From NCBI GenBank assembly GCA_965115825.1, contig OZ220464.1, positions 3,201,670 to 3,265,669 on the forward strand: 64,000 nt of DNA, written 5' to 3'. The stretch comes from Bin87 sp965115825. Its GTDB lineage: Bacteria > Chloroflexota > Dehalococcoidia > Lucifugimonadales > UBA3495. Below the pieces are notes generated by a model. The model ran no database searches. It was not told the DNA's origin and saw nothing but the letters and a program-made list of their open reading frames with translations. Positions 56,518 through 64,000 of this stretch are shown piece after piece. The translations under genes and the position numbers were made by a program. The number at the start of each line of letters is the position of its first letter. Within the stretch, counting starts at the first letter, position 1.

Positions 56518-56526
56518 AACAAGGCA

Positions 56527-56535
56527 ATTTTACCA
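56527..56535 (-). promoter_or_regulatory. Extended -10 of uvrA
   Basis: TGGTAAAAT on the minus strand; +1 falls near 56520, 3 nt before the ATG. No SOS-box is recognised here. Confidence 0.5.
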
Positions 56536-56555
56536 AAGATGGGAATGTTGCGGGT

Positions 56556-57005
56556 TTATTGCAATTCCAGCAGAGGGTCGTTGGCGTTGACGGAATCCAG
56601 AGGACGGACGAAGACGGTTTTGACGATGCCGTCGCGATGGGCCCGGATGCTCTGCTCCATTTTCATGGCTTCTACGACGCATACTTCATCGCCGGCGGAA
56701 ACGGCGTCGCCGGGGCGCACCAGGATGGACATGACCCGGCCCGGCATTGGCGAACGGAGGATGTCGTCATCTACGGGAGGGCCGGCCGGCGATACGACGG
56801 AACCCGATGCTACGGACGGAGGGGCTGCGGGTATGGGAAGGCCGCCGGCCGGCCGGCCCCGGCGGGGCGGCGTTGGGCCGAGGTCTGCGGCGACATCTAC
56901 CTCAAAGGCGGCGCCGTCCACGGTGACGCGGACGGGCGATTGGCTGAGGTCGCCAACTTCAACGGTGTACCAGCGCTCGCCGACGCGAACCCGAATAGTG
57001 GTCAA
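56556..57005 (-). CDS. Biotin carboxyl carrier protein
   Basis: The 149-residue protein has an N-terminal beta-rich segment (TIRVRVGERWYTVEVGDLSQ), a Pro/Ala/Gly linker and a biotinyl-lipoyl domain with the biotinylation lysine in VVEAMKMEQ. Together with the biotin carboxylase next door it forms the carrier and carboxylase part of an acyl-CoA carboxylase. I place the start at the TTG at 57005, right after the carboxylase stop; an upstream ATG at 57056 would overlap that gene by 50 bp. No carboxyltransferase gene is in the window. Confidence 0.85.
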   Translation of the reverse strand: MTTIRVRVGERWYTVEVGDLSQSPVRVTVDGAAFEVDVAADLGPTPPRRGRPAGGLPIPAAPPSVASGSVVSPAGPPVDDDILRSPMPGRVMSILVRPGDAVSAGDEVCVVEAMKMEQSIRAHRDGIVKTVFVRPLDSVNANDPLLELQ

Positions 57006-57006
57006 G

Positions 57007-58596
57007 TTACCAGGACACGCTCCCCAGCCGCGAGCGGAAGAGTTCCCGGCGTCCAAGGGTGCGCCAGCGGGAACCGCCCTGGGTCAGGGCAGAGCCGTCC
57101 GGTTGGGCAGCCCGTTCGACGGCAACGGCGGCGGCGCCGATGGCGGCGGCCAACGCTCGCGGGTCGAGTTCGGGAAGCTGGCCGGCGTCCGGTCGGTGTC
57201 CGGAGGCGGATATTGGGCTGCGGTGCACGGCGCTCTTTTCGCTGTTGGCTTGTTGTCGTCGCTCGAGAATGCGCGCCAGGCTGCCGGTGTGGTAGTTGCC
57301 CGACGTGAAGTCGGCGCTGGCCAGCGCGTCGCGCAGCAGGGGGATGTTGGCGCCCACGCCGGCCACGTGGAAGTCGGCCAGGGCCGAGTCCAGCGTGGCG
57401 ATGGCGGCGGCGCGGTTTTCACCCCAAGCCATCACTTTCGCAAGCAACGGTTCGTAGTGTAGCGAAACCTCGTAGCCGATGCAAAGGGCAGTATCAACGC
57501 GGACGTTTTCACCCTGGGGCAGGCGCAGATCGGTGACGACGCCGACGTTGGGCAGGCAGGTGTCGGGGTCTTCGGGATAGACGCGGGCCTCGATGGCGTG
57601 GCCGTTGGCGCTGATGTCGGGCTGGCGGATGGAGAAGGGAATACCGGCGGCGGATTGCAGTTGCAGCTCCACGATGTCCTGCCCGGTGAGGAGCTCGGTT
57701 ACGCCGTGCTCAACCTGGAGGCGCGGGTTCATTTCGAGGAAGTAGAAGTGTCCGTCGGGGGTTACCAGGAACTCTACGGTGCCGGCGCCGGTGTAGCCGA
57801 CTTCCCGCCCCAGCTGGCGGGCCAAGCGGCCGATTTGGGTGCGGACTTCGGCAGTCATTTTGGCAGACGCGGGGGTTTCTTCGATGAGTTTCTGGTTGCG
57901 GCGCTGGATGGAGCAGTCGCGCTCAAAGAGGTGCAGGACGCTGCCGTACTGGTCGGCGATAAGCTGGACTTCGATGTGGGAAGCGCCTTCAAGGTAGCGT
58001 TCGTAAAAGAGGCTGGAATCGGCGAAGGCAGCCTGGGCGGTTTTGCGGGTGCGCTCAACGATGGGTTCCAGCTCGGCCATGGTGTGGACGACGTGGATGC
58101 CGATGCCGCCGCCGCCGGCAGCGGCTTTGACCATCATGGGGAAGCCGAGTTCCCAGGCTTTGGCGATGGCTTCGTCGTCGCTGACGGGCTCCTCCGTTCC
58201 GGGCATAACCGGGAGGCCGGACTTGCGTGCGACGCGACGGGCGGAAAGCTTGTCGCCCATCTGATTGAGCACCTCTGCGGTGGGGCCGATGAAAGCGACG
58301 CCGGCGGATTTGCAACGGCCGGCGAGTTCACTGTTCTCGGACAGGAAGCCGTAGCCGGGATGGACGGCCTGGGCGCCGGTGGCGAGGCAGGCGTCAATGA
58401 CGGCGCCGACGTTGAGATAGGACTCGGCGGCCGGCGCCGGGCCAATGCAGACGGACTGGTCGGCCATTCGGGTGTGCATGGCGCCAGCATCGGCTTCGGA
58501 ATAAACGGCCACAGTGGCCACGCCGAGACGCTGGCAAGTGCGAATGATGCGGGCGGCGATTTCGCCCCGGTTGGCAATCAGTATTTTGCTGAACAT
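57007..58596 (-). CDS. accC: Biotin carboxylase subunit of acetyl/propionyl-CoA carboxylase
   Basis: The 529-residue ATP-grasp enzyme carboxylates biotin on BCCP. Landmarks: FSKILIANRGEIAARIIRTC, the glycine loop KAAAGGGGIGIHVV, ERDCSIQRRNQKLIEE, FLEMNPRLQVEH and the biotin carboxylase C-terminal PEDPDTCLPN. The C-terminal ~60 residues beyond the usual ~450 are Ala/Arg-rich and of unknown role. The ATG at 58596 begins the standard sequence; an upstream in-frame ATG at 58644 adds 16 unlikely residues. It is coupled to the BCCP gene with a 1-bp gap. Confidence 0.95.
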   Translation of the reverse strand: MFSKILIANRGEIAARIIRTCQRLGVATVAVYSEADAGAMHTRMADQSVCIGPAPAAESYLNVGAVIDACLATGAQAVHPGYGFLSENSELAGRCKSAGVAFIGPTAEVLNQMGDKLSARRVARKSGLPVMPGTEEPVSDDEAIAKAWELGFPMMVKAAAGGGGIGIHVVHTMAELEPIVERTRKTAQAAFADSSLFYERYLEGASHIEVQLIADQYGSVLHLFERDCSIQRRNQKLIEETPASAKMTAEVRTQIGRLARQLGREVGYTGAGTVEFLVTPDGHFYFLEMNPRLQVEHGVTELLTGQDIVELQLQSAAGIPFSIRQPDISANGHAIEARVYPEDPDTCLPNVGVVTDLRLPQGENVRVDTALCIGYEVSLHYEPLLAKVMAWGENRAAAIATLDSALADFHVAGVGANIPLLRDALASADFTSGNYHTGSLARILERRQQANSEKSAVHRSPISASGHRPDAGQLPELDPRALAAAIGAAAVAVERAAQPDGSALTQGGSRWRTLGRRELFRSRLGSVSW

Positions 58597-58718
58597 CGGG
58601 ATACACCGCTTACTGGTCGGAGAGGACGACGGTTTATTTGCCATTTACTTGGGTTGAGGGAGGAGCAACAGTCTATTACGTTCTCCCGGTTGGCAGGCCA
58701 ACACAGCATTTGCAATTT

Positions 58719-59504
58719 TCAGGGATTTTCGGTTGCGTCCAGAAAGGCCTGGGAGCGCAGCCGTCGGTCGAGCCAGTGTTGCAGGGTTGCGGTGAGGAGA
58801 GCGTGGACTTCCTGGCGCACGGCGGGCGGCATATCCAGGCGGGGGAGCTGGCCGGGGGATTGGGTGCGATGCAGCAGTCGCAGCACTTTGAGAGCGGGAA
58901 GAGACAGCGGGCGCGCGATTGTGTCGGGAGGAGTCGGGCAGTCGGGGCAGATGACGCCGCCGGCGCCGGGGGCGAAGCGATGGCGCTCGGGCTCCAGGTC
59001 GGCGCCGCACTCCACGCACTGGTAAAGTTCGGGGAGAAAGCCGGAGAGGTGCAGGACTTGGAGGTCAAAGCAGCGCAGGGCCAGGTCGGACGCGGGGTCA
59101 TCGTGAGCGGCGTCGGGGGTATGGCCGATGGCGTCCAGGGTTTGAAGGGCGAGGTCGAGGAGCTGCGGGTTGGCGGAGGCGACGGCGCTGAAGCCGTCAA
59201 TCAGCTCGGCGACGTAGAGGCCGCGAGCAGCGGCGGCGTAGCCGGATTTGACGGCGGGGAAGGCGTCGACGACCTCCGCCTCAACAACAGTGTCCAGGGA
59301 GCGGCCCGGCGCTACGGAGAGGCGGAGCAGGGTCAGCGGCTCAAAATGGCCCATAAGCTTGCTGGTGAGACGCCGGGCGCTGCGGGCCCGCACTTCCAGT
59401 TTGCCGAGCTCGCGGGTGTAGAGGAACGAGATTAGGTCGGCCTCTCCGACGGCGGCTTTGCGCAGGGTGAGGCCCTCGGCGCGGTAGATGCGTGGCGAGG
59501 TCAT
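58719..59504 (-). CDS. recO: DNA repair protein RecO
   Basis: The 261-residue mediator loads RecA with RecR/RecF. The N-terminal OB fold reads MTSPRIYRAEGLTLRKAAVG then EADLISFLYTRELGKLEVRA. A helical middle follows, with a Cys pair CVECG and a later CPDC forming the zinc finger. The ATG at 59504 is chosen over 59585 because earlier residues are basic and not family-like. It lies 77 bp downstream of xerD on the same strand. Confidence 0.88.
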   Translation of the reverse strand: MTSPRIYRAEGLTLRKAAVGEADLISFLYTRELGKLEVRARSARRLTSKLMGHFEPLTLLRLSVAPGRSLDTVVEAEVVDAFPAVKSGYAAAARGLYVAELIDGFSAVASANPQLLDLALQTLDAIGHTPDAAHDDPASDLALRCFDLQVLHLSGFLPELYQCVECGADLEPERHRFAPGAGGVICPDCPTPPDTIARPLSLPALKVLRLLHRTQSPGQLPRLDMPPAVRQEVHALLTATLQHWLDRRLRSQAFLDATENP

Positions 59505-59581
59505 GCTCACACTGTAGAGGCTTGTGGGTTCCCGCCGGCGCGGGAGCTGCGATTTGGAGAGAAGTCGGCGGGAAAGATGCT

Positions 59582-60496
59582 TCAAGCGCGGGGGTGGCTT
59601 TGCTGATATTCTTCGCGGACGTGGTCGTCGGTGAGGTGAGTGTACATCTGGGTGGTGGAAATGTTGGAATGGCCGAGGAGTTCCTGAACATGGCGGAGAG
59701 AGGCGCCGTTCTGGAGCAGGTGGGTGGCGAAGCTGTGGCGGAGGGTGTGCGGCGTGATGCCGGTGTCAACGCCGGACTTTTTGGCGGCGGATTTGAGGAT
59801 GTTCCAGACCCATTGGCGGGTAAGACGCTCGCCGCGCTGGTTGACATAGAGGGCGGTTTCCCCTTTTTTACTGCTGACCAGCTGGGCACGCGCGTCGCCG
59901 ATGTAGGCGCGGAGGTTGGCCAAGGCCTCGGGATACAAATAGACGATACGCTCTTTGGATCCCTTGCCCCAAGCGCGGATGAAGCTCTCTTCGAAGTCGA
60001 TGTCCTGGACGTTGAGGGCGACAAGCTCGCTGACGCGGACGCCGGTGGCGTAGAGGAGTTCCAGGATGCTGGCATCGCGGCGGCCTTCTGGCGTGCCGGT
60101 ATCGTTGGCGGTGGACAGAAGCCGCTGCACTTCCTCCTGGGATAGATATTTGGGGACGGAACGCCCGACGCGGGGGGAACCGAGGTTTTCGGTAGGGTCT
60201 TCGCTGATGAGTTCGTTGGCGCTGAGGTAACCGAAGAAGGAACGCACTGCGGCTACTTTGCGGGCGGTGGTGGCGTCGCGGTAGCGCTTCACATCGCGCA
60301 GCTCGCTGATGTAGGAGTTGAGCAGATCGATGTCAACGCGGCGCCAGTCTTCGGGGTCGTCGCCGGACACTTTGAGCGTTTGGGCGGCGAATTTGAGGAA
60401 CTGGTTGAGGTCGTTGCTGTAGGCGTCCAGGGTGTTCTGGGAGAAGCCGCGCTCGACGACCAGATACTGGAGGAAGGAATTTACGGTCTCTTTCAT
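59582..60496 (-). CDS. xerD: Tyrosine recombinase XerC/XerD-like
   Basis: The 304-residue recombinase resolves chromosome dimers at dif. Catalytic residues are visible: Arg in LLYATGVRVSELVALN, Lys-type beta loop GKGSKERIVYL, H-x-x-R in HTLRHSFATHLL, and the nucleophile in LGHSNISTTQMYTHL. The N-terminal SAM-like domain NSFLQYLVVERGFSQNTLDAY is present. Length and spacing match XerD (~298) rather than a phage integrase, and there is no attachment-site-like repeat beside it. Confidence 0.9.
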   Translation of the reverse strand: MKETVNSFLQYLVVERGFSQNTLDAYSNDLNQFLKFAAQTLKVSGDDPEDWRRVDIDLLNSYISELRDVKRYRDATTARKVAAVRSFFGYLSANELISEDPTENLGSPRVGRSVPKYLSQEEVQRLLSTANDTGTPEGRRDASILELLYATGVRVSELVALNVQDIDFEESFIRAWGKGSKERIVYLYPEALANLRAYIGDARAQLVSSKKGETALYVNQRGERLTRQWVWNILKSAAKKSGVDTGITPHTLRHSFATHLLQNGASLRHVQELLGHSNISTTQMYTHLTDDHVREEYQQSHPRA

Positions 60497-60668
60497 AATG
60501 TTTCGCCATTAGCCCGCCCTGAATCGTCCGGTTTAGTTTGCCGTTCAATTGCGGCCTGCGGCGATGGGATTGCGCAAGCGCGGCGGGGAACGGTGGTATT
60601 ATGGTAAATTCGCAGGATACGGGCCTAGTTGCAAAGGCGCAAGATTCGGCGATTTCGGACTTTGGAGC

Positions 60669-60953
60669 ATGGAGGAAATGAACCCGTCGGTGATTTGGTC
60701 CGTTGGGCTGCAGGCTGGCGAAGGAGCCGGCGACCTGTCGTTTCTAGCGTATCTGGACGTGTGGATAATCAGCGGGCTGGTGCTGCTGGCGGTGGCAGTG
60801 GTAGTGGGCAAGTGGATTTGGGGTTGGTGGCGCCGCCGGAATGAAGTGGATGAGTACGGATATTATGACGGGTATGATCCTTATTACGACCGGGAGGCGG
60901 ATTTGGATGAAGGGTATGAGGAGGATGACGGCTACCGTAGCGGGAGGGGCTAG
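60669..60953 (+). CDS. Small membrane protein with acidic tyrosine-rich tail
   Basis: The 94-residue protein has one hydrophobic segment (VWIISGLVLLAVAVVVG, ~31-47), then WIWGWWRRRNE and a tail rich in Asp, Glu and Tyr (DEYGYYDGYDPYYDRE). No signal-peptide cleavage site is obvious, so it is probably a single-pass anchor. TGGTATTAT at 60594-60602 could be its extended -10. I recognise no family. It is flanked by divergent xerD and convergent mutS2. Confidence 0.5.
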   Translation: MEEMNPSVIWSVGLQAGEGAGDLSFLAYLDVWIISGLVLLAVAVVVGKWIWGWWRRRNEVDEYGYYDGYDPYYDREADLDEGYEEDDGYRSGRG

Positions 60954-61021
60954 GCAAAGGAGCCAAGCCGGGGCATAGCGGAAGCTGGGAAGCAGGTTTC
61001 GGGAGCGGCTGATTGAACCGG

Positions 61022-63478
61022 CTAGCGCAGCTGGACGACGGTTACGCCGGCCGCACTGCTCCCTTCGCCCGGCTTGGCGGCGGCGACCAGAGGATGGCCG
61101 GCAAGGTACTCTCGGATGGCGCGGCGGAGGGCGCCCGTGCCCTTGCCGTGGACGATTTTGAGGGAGGACATACCCTCCAGCGCAGCGTCGTCAAGAAGCG
61201 AGTCGATGACGTTGAGGGCCTCGTCCACGCGGTAGCCGTGTAGGTTGACTTCCGGGCTGAGAGTGCGTTTGCTCTCCGGGCGGCGATAGACGACGCCGGC
61301 CTGCTCGGCGGCGGGATGGACAAGGTCGGCGGGACGGTCAAGCTGATACACGGGGAGGCGGGCGCGCATAGCGCCGATGACGACCTCAATCTCCTGCTGC
61401 TCGTTGGGCGGGGTGACGACTTCCACCGGGCGGGAGACGCCGCGGAGATACACGCGGTCGCCGACGCGCAGGTCGTGATACCAGGGTGGACGCTCTACCG
61501 GGATGGGCGACCAGTCGGGCGACACCACCTCGCGCTGCGTTTCAGCGAGACGCCGGCGTTCCGCGGCCAGGTCAACGTCGGGGGTTGACGTTGAGGCTGC
61601 TGCCGGGGCCTCAGCAGCGATATCGGAGCGGTGAGACTGCCGGGCCTGCCGGCGTTGCAGGGAACGCTCGGCTTGGCGGATGCGAGTGGATACTTCGGCA
61701 ATCTCCTGAGCCAGTTCGCGGCGGGCGTCCTCGACCAGCTGGGCTTTGGCGTCGGCCACGGTGGCGAGGCGCTGGGCGATTTCCCGCTCGTGGCGGCGGG
61801 CGTCGTCCAGCGCCTGCTCGGCTTCCTGGCGCAGTTCGGCCACGGTGAGGCGTTCTTCTTGCAGCTCTCGGAGGAGGCGGTCGGTTTGCGCATGGGACGG
61901 CTCCAAGTGGCTTTGGGCGCCGGCGATGATTGACTGCGGAAGGCCCAGGCGGGCGGCGATGGTCAAGGCATAGCTGCGGCCGGGGACGCCGTGGGTGAGT
62001 CGGTAGGTAGGTTCCAGCGTGCGGGGGTTGAGGTCAACGCTGGCGTTGACCATGCCGGGTTCTTCCTGAGCCAGGCGAGCCACGCTGCGGTGATGGGTAG
62101 TCGCCACGACCATAGCCCCGGCGTCGCGCAGGTGGGACAGCAGAGCGATGGCAAGGGCGGATCCCTCTTCCGGGTCGGTGGCGGAGCCGAGTTCATCAAT
62201 AAGGATGAGAGAGCGGCCGGTGGCGACGTTTATGATGCCTTGCAGGTTGCGAACGTGGCTGCTGAAAGTGGACAGGGATTCGAAGATGCTCTGCTGGTCG
62301 CCGATGTCGGCGTAGATGCCGTCAAACAGGGGCAGTTCTGCATCGCTGGCGGGGAGCTGGAGGCCGGCGTGGGCCATCATAGCCAGCAGTCCGACGGTTT
62401 TAAGGGCCACGGTTTTGCCGCCGGCGTTGGGGCCGGTGATGAGCAGAACGGGATGGCCGGCGTCAATGGAGATGGAGGTAGGCACGACGTTGCCGCTGAG
62501 CAAAGGGTGGCGGGCGCCGGTCAAACGCAGGCGACTGGGTTCGCCGGGCGCCAGCAGGCTGGGCGCGACGGCGCGGAGAGATGCGGCGTATCGACCCTTG
62601 GCCATGGCCAAATCCAGGCGGCCCAGCAGGTGCAGCGTCAGGGTGAGGTCTTCGGCGCAGCGGGCAACAAGGGAGGACAGCTGCCGCAGCACGCGCTCTT
62701 CCTCCCGCTGTTCGGCCAGACGGGTTTCCCGCCAGCGGTTGCCCAGATCGATGGCGGGCATGGGCTCGATGAAGACGGTTGCGCCGCTGTCGGAAACGTC
62801 GTGAACGATGCCGGGAGCCTGGCCCTTGAAATCGGTTTTGACAAGCAGCACCATGCGTCCGTTGCGCTCGGTTACGATGTCCTCCTGGGCGATGCCGGCA
62901 CGCTGGTAACGGCGGAGGGAGCGCTGCATCACGTCGTTGAGGGTGGAATAGGCGGAGCGGGATTCGCGGCGCAAGCGGGCCAGTTCCGGCGATGCGCTGT
63001 CCTGCACTTCGCCGGCGGAGCTGACGGAGCGGTTGACGGCGCTTTCCAGTTCGGGCAGTTCGGGCAGGCTCCGGGCGATGGCGGTCAGCAGAGGCAAGTC
63101 ATCCCGGTGGGCCAGGGCGCTGCGGTTCCAACGGGCGGCGGCGGCCATCGCCCCGAGGTTGCGGAGTTCCAGGCCGGACAGTACGCCGCCCAGTAGAGCG
63201 CGATGAACGGCCGGCCGGAGGTCGTCGGCCGGGCCTAGTTCCAGGGCTCCGGAGATGTCGAGCAGGCGGCGGGCTTCGGCGGTTTCCTGCTGGCGGACGG
63301 CCACTTCGCGGGGGTCGCTTGAGGGAGCGAGGGCGGCAGCGGCTTCGGCGCCTACGGCGGTGCCGGCAGCAGCGGCCAGCTGGCGGCGGATTTCACCGAA
63401 TTCCAGCAGTCCCAGCGCGCGCCGGAAGCTGCCGTCGGAATCGTTGGGAATGGGTTGACTTTCGTCCGCCGGGGTCAT
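61022..63478 (-). CDS. mutS2: Endonuclease MutS2
   Basis: The 818-residue MutS-family ATPase has Walker A LLITGPNAGGKTVALKT near residue 342-358, the family ATPase core (QSIFESLSTFSSHV, SLILIDELGSATDPEEGSAL) and STH-type VATTHHRSVA. A long coiled segment (~520-620, rich in Glu/Arg/Gln) follows. The C-terminal Smr nuclease domain begins near 742 with NLHGYRVDEAL and has VHGKGTGALRRAIREYL. MutS2 suppresses homologous recombination and rescues collided ribosomes in some bacteria. It lacks the MutS N-terminal mismatch-binding domain, as expected. Confidence 0.95.
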   Translation of the reverse strand: MTPADESQPIPNDSDGSFRRALGLLEFGEIRRQLAAAAGTAVGAEAAAALAPSSDPREVAVRQQETAEARRLLDISGALELGPADDLRPAVHRALLGGVLSGLELRNLGAMAAAARWNRSALAHRDDLPLLTAIARSLPELPELESAVNRSVSSAGEVQDSASPELARLRRESRSAYSTLNDVMQRSLRRYQRAGIAQEDIVTERNGRMVLLVKTDFKGQAPGIVHDVSDSGATVFIEPMPAIDLGNRWRETRLAEQREEERVLRQLSSLVARCAEDLTLTLHLLGRLDLAMAKGRYAASLRAVAPSLLAPGEPSRLRLTGARHPLLSGNVVPTSISIDAGHPVLLITGPNAGGKTVALKTVGLLAMMAHAGLQLPASDAELPLFDGIYADIGDQQSIFESLSTFSSHVRNLQGIINVATGRSLILIDELGSATDPEEGSALAIALLSHLRDAGAMVVATTHHRSVARLAQEEPGMVNASVDLNPRTLEPTYRLTHGVPGRSYALTIAARLGLPQSIIAGAQSHLEPSHAQTDRLLRELQEERLTVAELRQEAEQALDDARRHEREIAQRLATVADAKAQLVEDARRELAQEIAEVSTRIRQAERSLQRRQARQSHRSDIAAEAPAAASTSTPDVDLAAERRRLAETQREVVSPDWSPIPVERPPWYHDLRVGDRVYLRGVSRPVEVVTPPNEQQEIEVVIGAMRARLPVYQLDRPADLVHPAAEQAGVVYRRPESKRTLSPEVNLHGYRVDEALNVIDSLLDDAALEGMSSLKIVHGKGTGALRRAIREYLAGHPLVAAAKPGEGSSAAGVTVVQLR

Positions 63479-63512
63479 AAGTCTGAGCTATCCGGGTGAG
63501 CCTATACCGGCA

Positions 63513-63794
63513 TCATATCCCAAGCTCACTGTGCGAACCTAATCGGACTAGGTCAAGATACCGTTGACTTGCCTTGCTGTAGATAAGGATGAGGTCCGGA
63601 TGCACGTGGCAATTGCGGTGATAATTCCAAATCCCACGCATGGGATGGTCTTTATACTTCTCCGGCAGTGTGTCGCATGAGGCTAGAGAACTCACAACGT
63701 CATAGAGGTCATCGCCCAGAGTTTCGCGGTACTGACCGCGGTTTTCGCGTTTGTAATCGCGCTTAAATCTCGTAGTTCGCCTAATCGTCCTCAT
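63513..63794 (-). CDS. YafQ-family mRNA-interferase toxin
   Basis: The 93-residue RelE/ParE-superfamily toxin has MRTIRRTTRFKRDYKRENRG at the start and the YafQ ending HVHPDLILIYSKASQRYLDL then VRLGSHSELG, including the H-x-x-P-D-x-x-L-x-Y element and the late His used in catalysis. It overlaps the antitoxin gene by 14 bp. Toxins of this family cleave mRNA in the ribosome. The gene lies between mutS2 and the window edge. Confidence 0.88.
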   Translation of the reverse strand: MRTIRRTTRFKRDYKRENRGQYRETLGDDLYDVVSSLASCDTLPEKYKDHPMRGIWNYHRNCHVHPDLILIYSKASQRYLDLVRLGSHSELGI

Positions 63795-64000
63795 CGTTGT
63801 TCAGGTCATCCATCAGGTTGGCAAGGCTACCTATGGTGACCATATCGCCCTTCTCTACCGAGTCCATAGCTTCTAGCGTATCCGCATTGGGAACGAAACA
63901 GTCGAAGTAAGGCACCCGCCCCTCGATGGCGATGTACGTCAGCATCTGGCGGATCGCGTCGGATACGGTAAGTCCATCTTCCGCCAGCACTGCAACTGCT
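63781..64000 (-). CDS. DinJ/RelB-family antitoxin, N-terminus outside the window
   Basis: The visible ~73 residues read AVAVLAEDGLTVSDAIRQML then TYIAIEGRVPYFDCF, a classic DinJ/RelB ribbon-helix-helix end (GLTVSDAIR). They are followed by an acidic C-terminal toxin-binding tail ending DDLNNDEDD. A start codon at 63990 (GTG) exists, but the frame is open through the edge and the family has ~20 more residues upstream, so the gene is truncated by the window. It normally represses its own operon by binding the promoter as a dimer. Confidence 0.85.
   Translation of the reverse strand, partial: AVAVLAEDGLTVSDAIRQMLTYIAIEGRVPYFDCFVPNADTLEAMDSVEKGDMVTIGSLANLMDDLNNDEDD

Noticed and set aside
57598..59025. 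475-residue plus-strand ORF opposite accC and recO
   Set aside because: Shadow ORF without motifs.

Overview
The window is bacterial, gene-dense and GC-rich. It carries a housekeeping core: rpoB-rpoC, uvrA, mutS2, alaS, gltX, glnS, nadE, recO and xerD. The protein set looks most like Chloroflexota, perhaps the Dehalococcoidia/SAR202 side: RpoC has a very long N-terminal insert, and there are Uma2 nucleases, amidohydrolase and acyl-CoA dehydrogenase genes, a two-subunit biotin carboxylase, and many extended -10 promoters with little or no leader. This placement is inference from style, not from a marker search.

Layout. 1-7.4 kb is an accessory block, visibly less GC-rich than the rest. It holds an IetAS-type defence pair (AAA+ ATPase plus an S8 protease running off the left edge), a membrane transporter with a truncated paralogue beside it, an acidic lipoprotein and a DDE transposase. 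7.4-8.2 kb is non-coding and ends in a consensus sigma-70 promoter driving rpoB-rpoC, followed by pyrD. 19-31.8 kb is mixed metabolism and RNA-modification genes: a degenerate iron-ADH, MtaB, an MBL-fold protein, a K+ channel, GluRS, a Dam-like methylase, GlnRS, and a run acyl-CoA dehydrogenase - HIT - YqeK - small protein. The last of these has an in-frame UGA followed by a good bacterial SECIS-like hairpin, so it is a candidate selenoprotein.

31.8-37.4 kb is accessory again. Two nearly identical tandem Uma2 genes came from a 682-bp duplication that also copied the 3' end of a MoxR ATPase gene. Beside them are a conserved-looking two-gene cassette of unknown function and a DNA methyltransferase fused to an HNH nuclease. 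37.4-43.4 kb holds ruvX, a small membrane protein, alaS, a CMD-family protein and a two-domain SIS isomerase, the last preceded by a tiny upstream ORF ending in three prolines. 44-51.7 kb holds an amidohydrolase, a methyltransferase, a frameshifted third Uma2, RidA, NAD synthetase, a double-UspA protein and an MFS permease.

51.6-53.4 kb is a coupled AAA ATPase + TOPRIM pair resembling split OLD/PARIS-type defence systems. The right end holds uvrA, biotin carboxylase and BCCP subunits, recO, xerD, mutS2, and a YafQ/DinJ-type toxin-antitoxin cut by the right edge.

Best leads: the candidate selenoprotein at 31.46 kb; the three nuclease/defence-like modules (IetAS, methyltransferase-HNH, AAA-TOPRIM); the Uma2 duplication with one localized divergent patch; the PPP-stop leader ORF; and three enzymes lacking expected metal or catalytic ligands. 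All calls come from reading the sequence and from memory of families; no database search was run.
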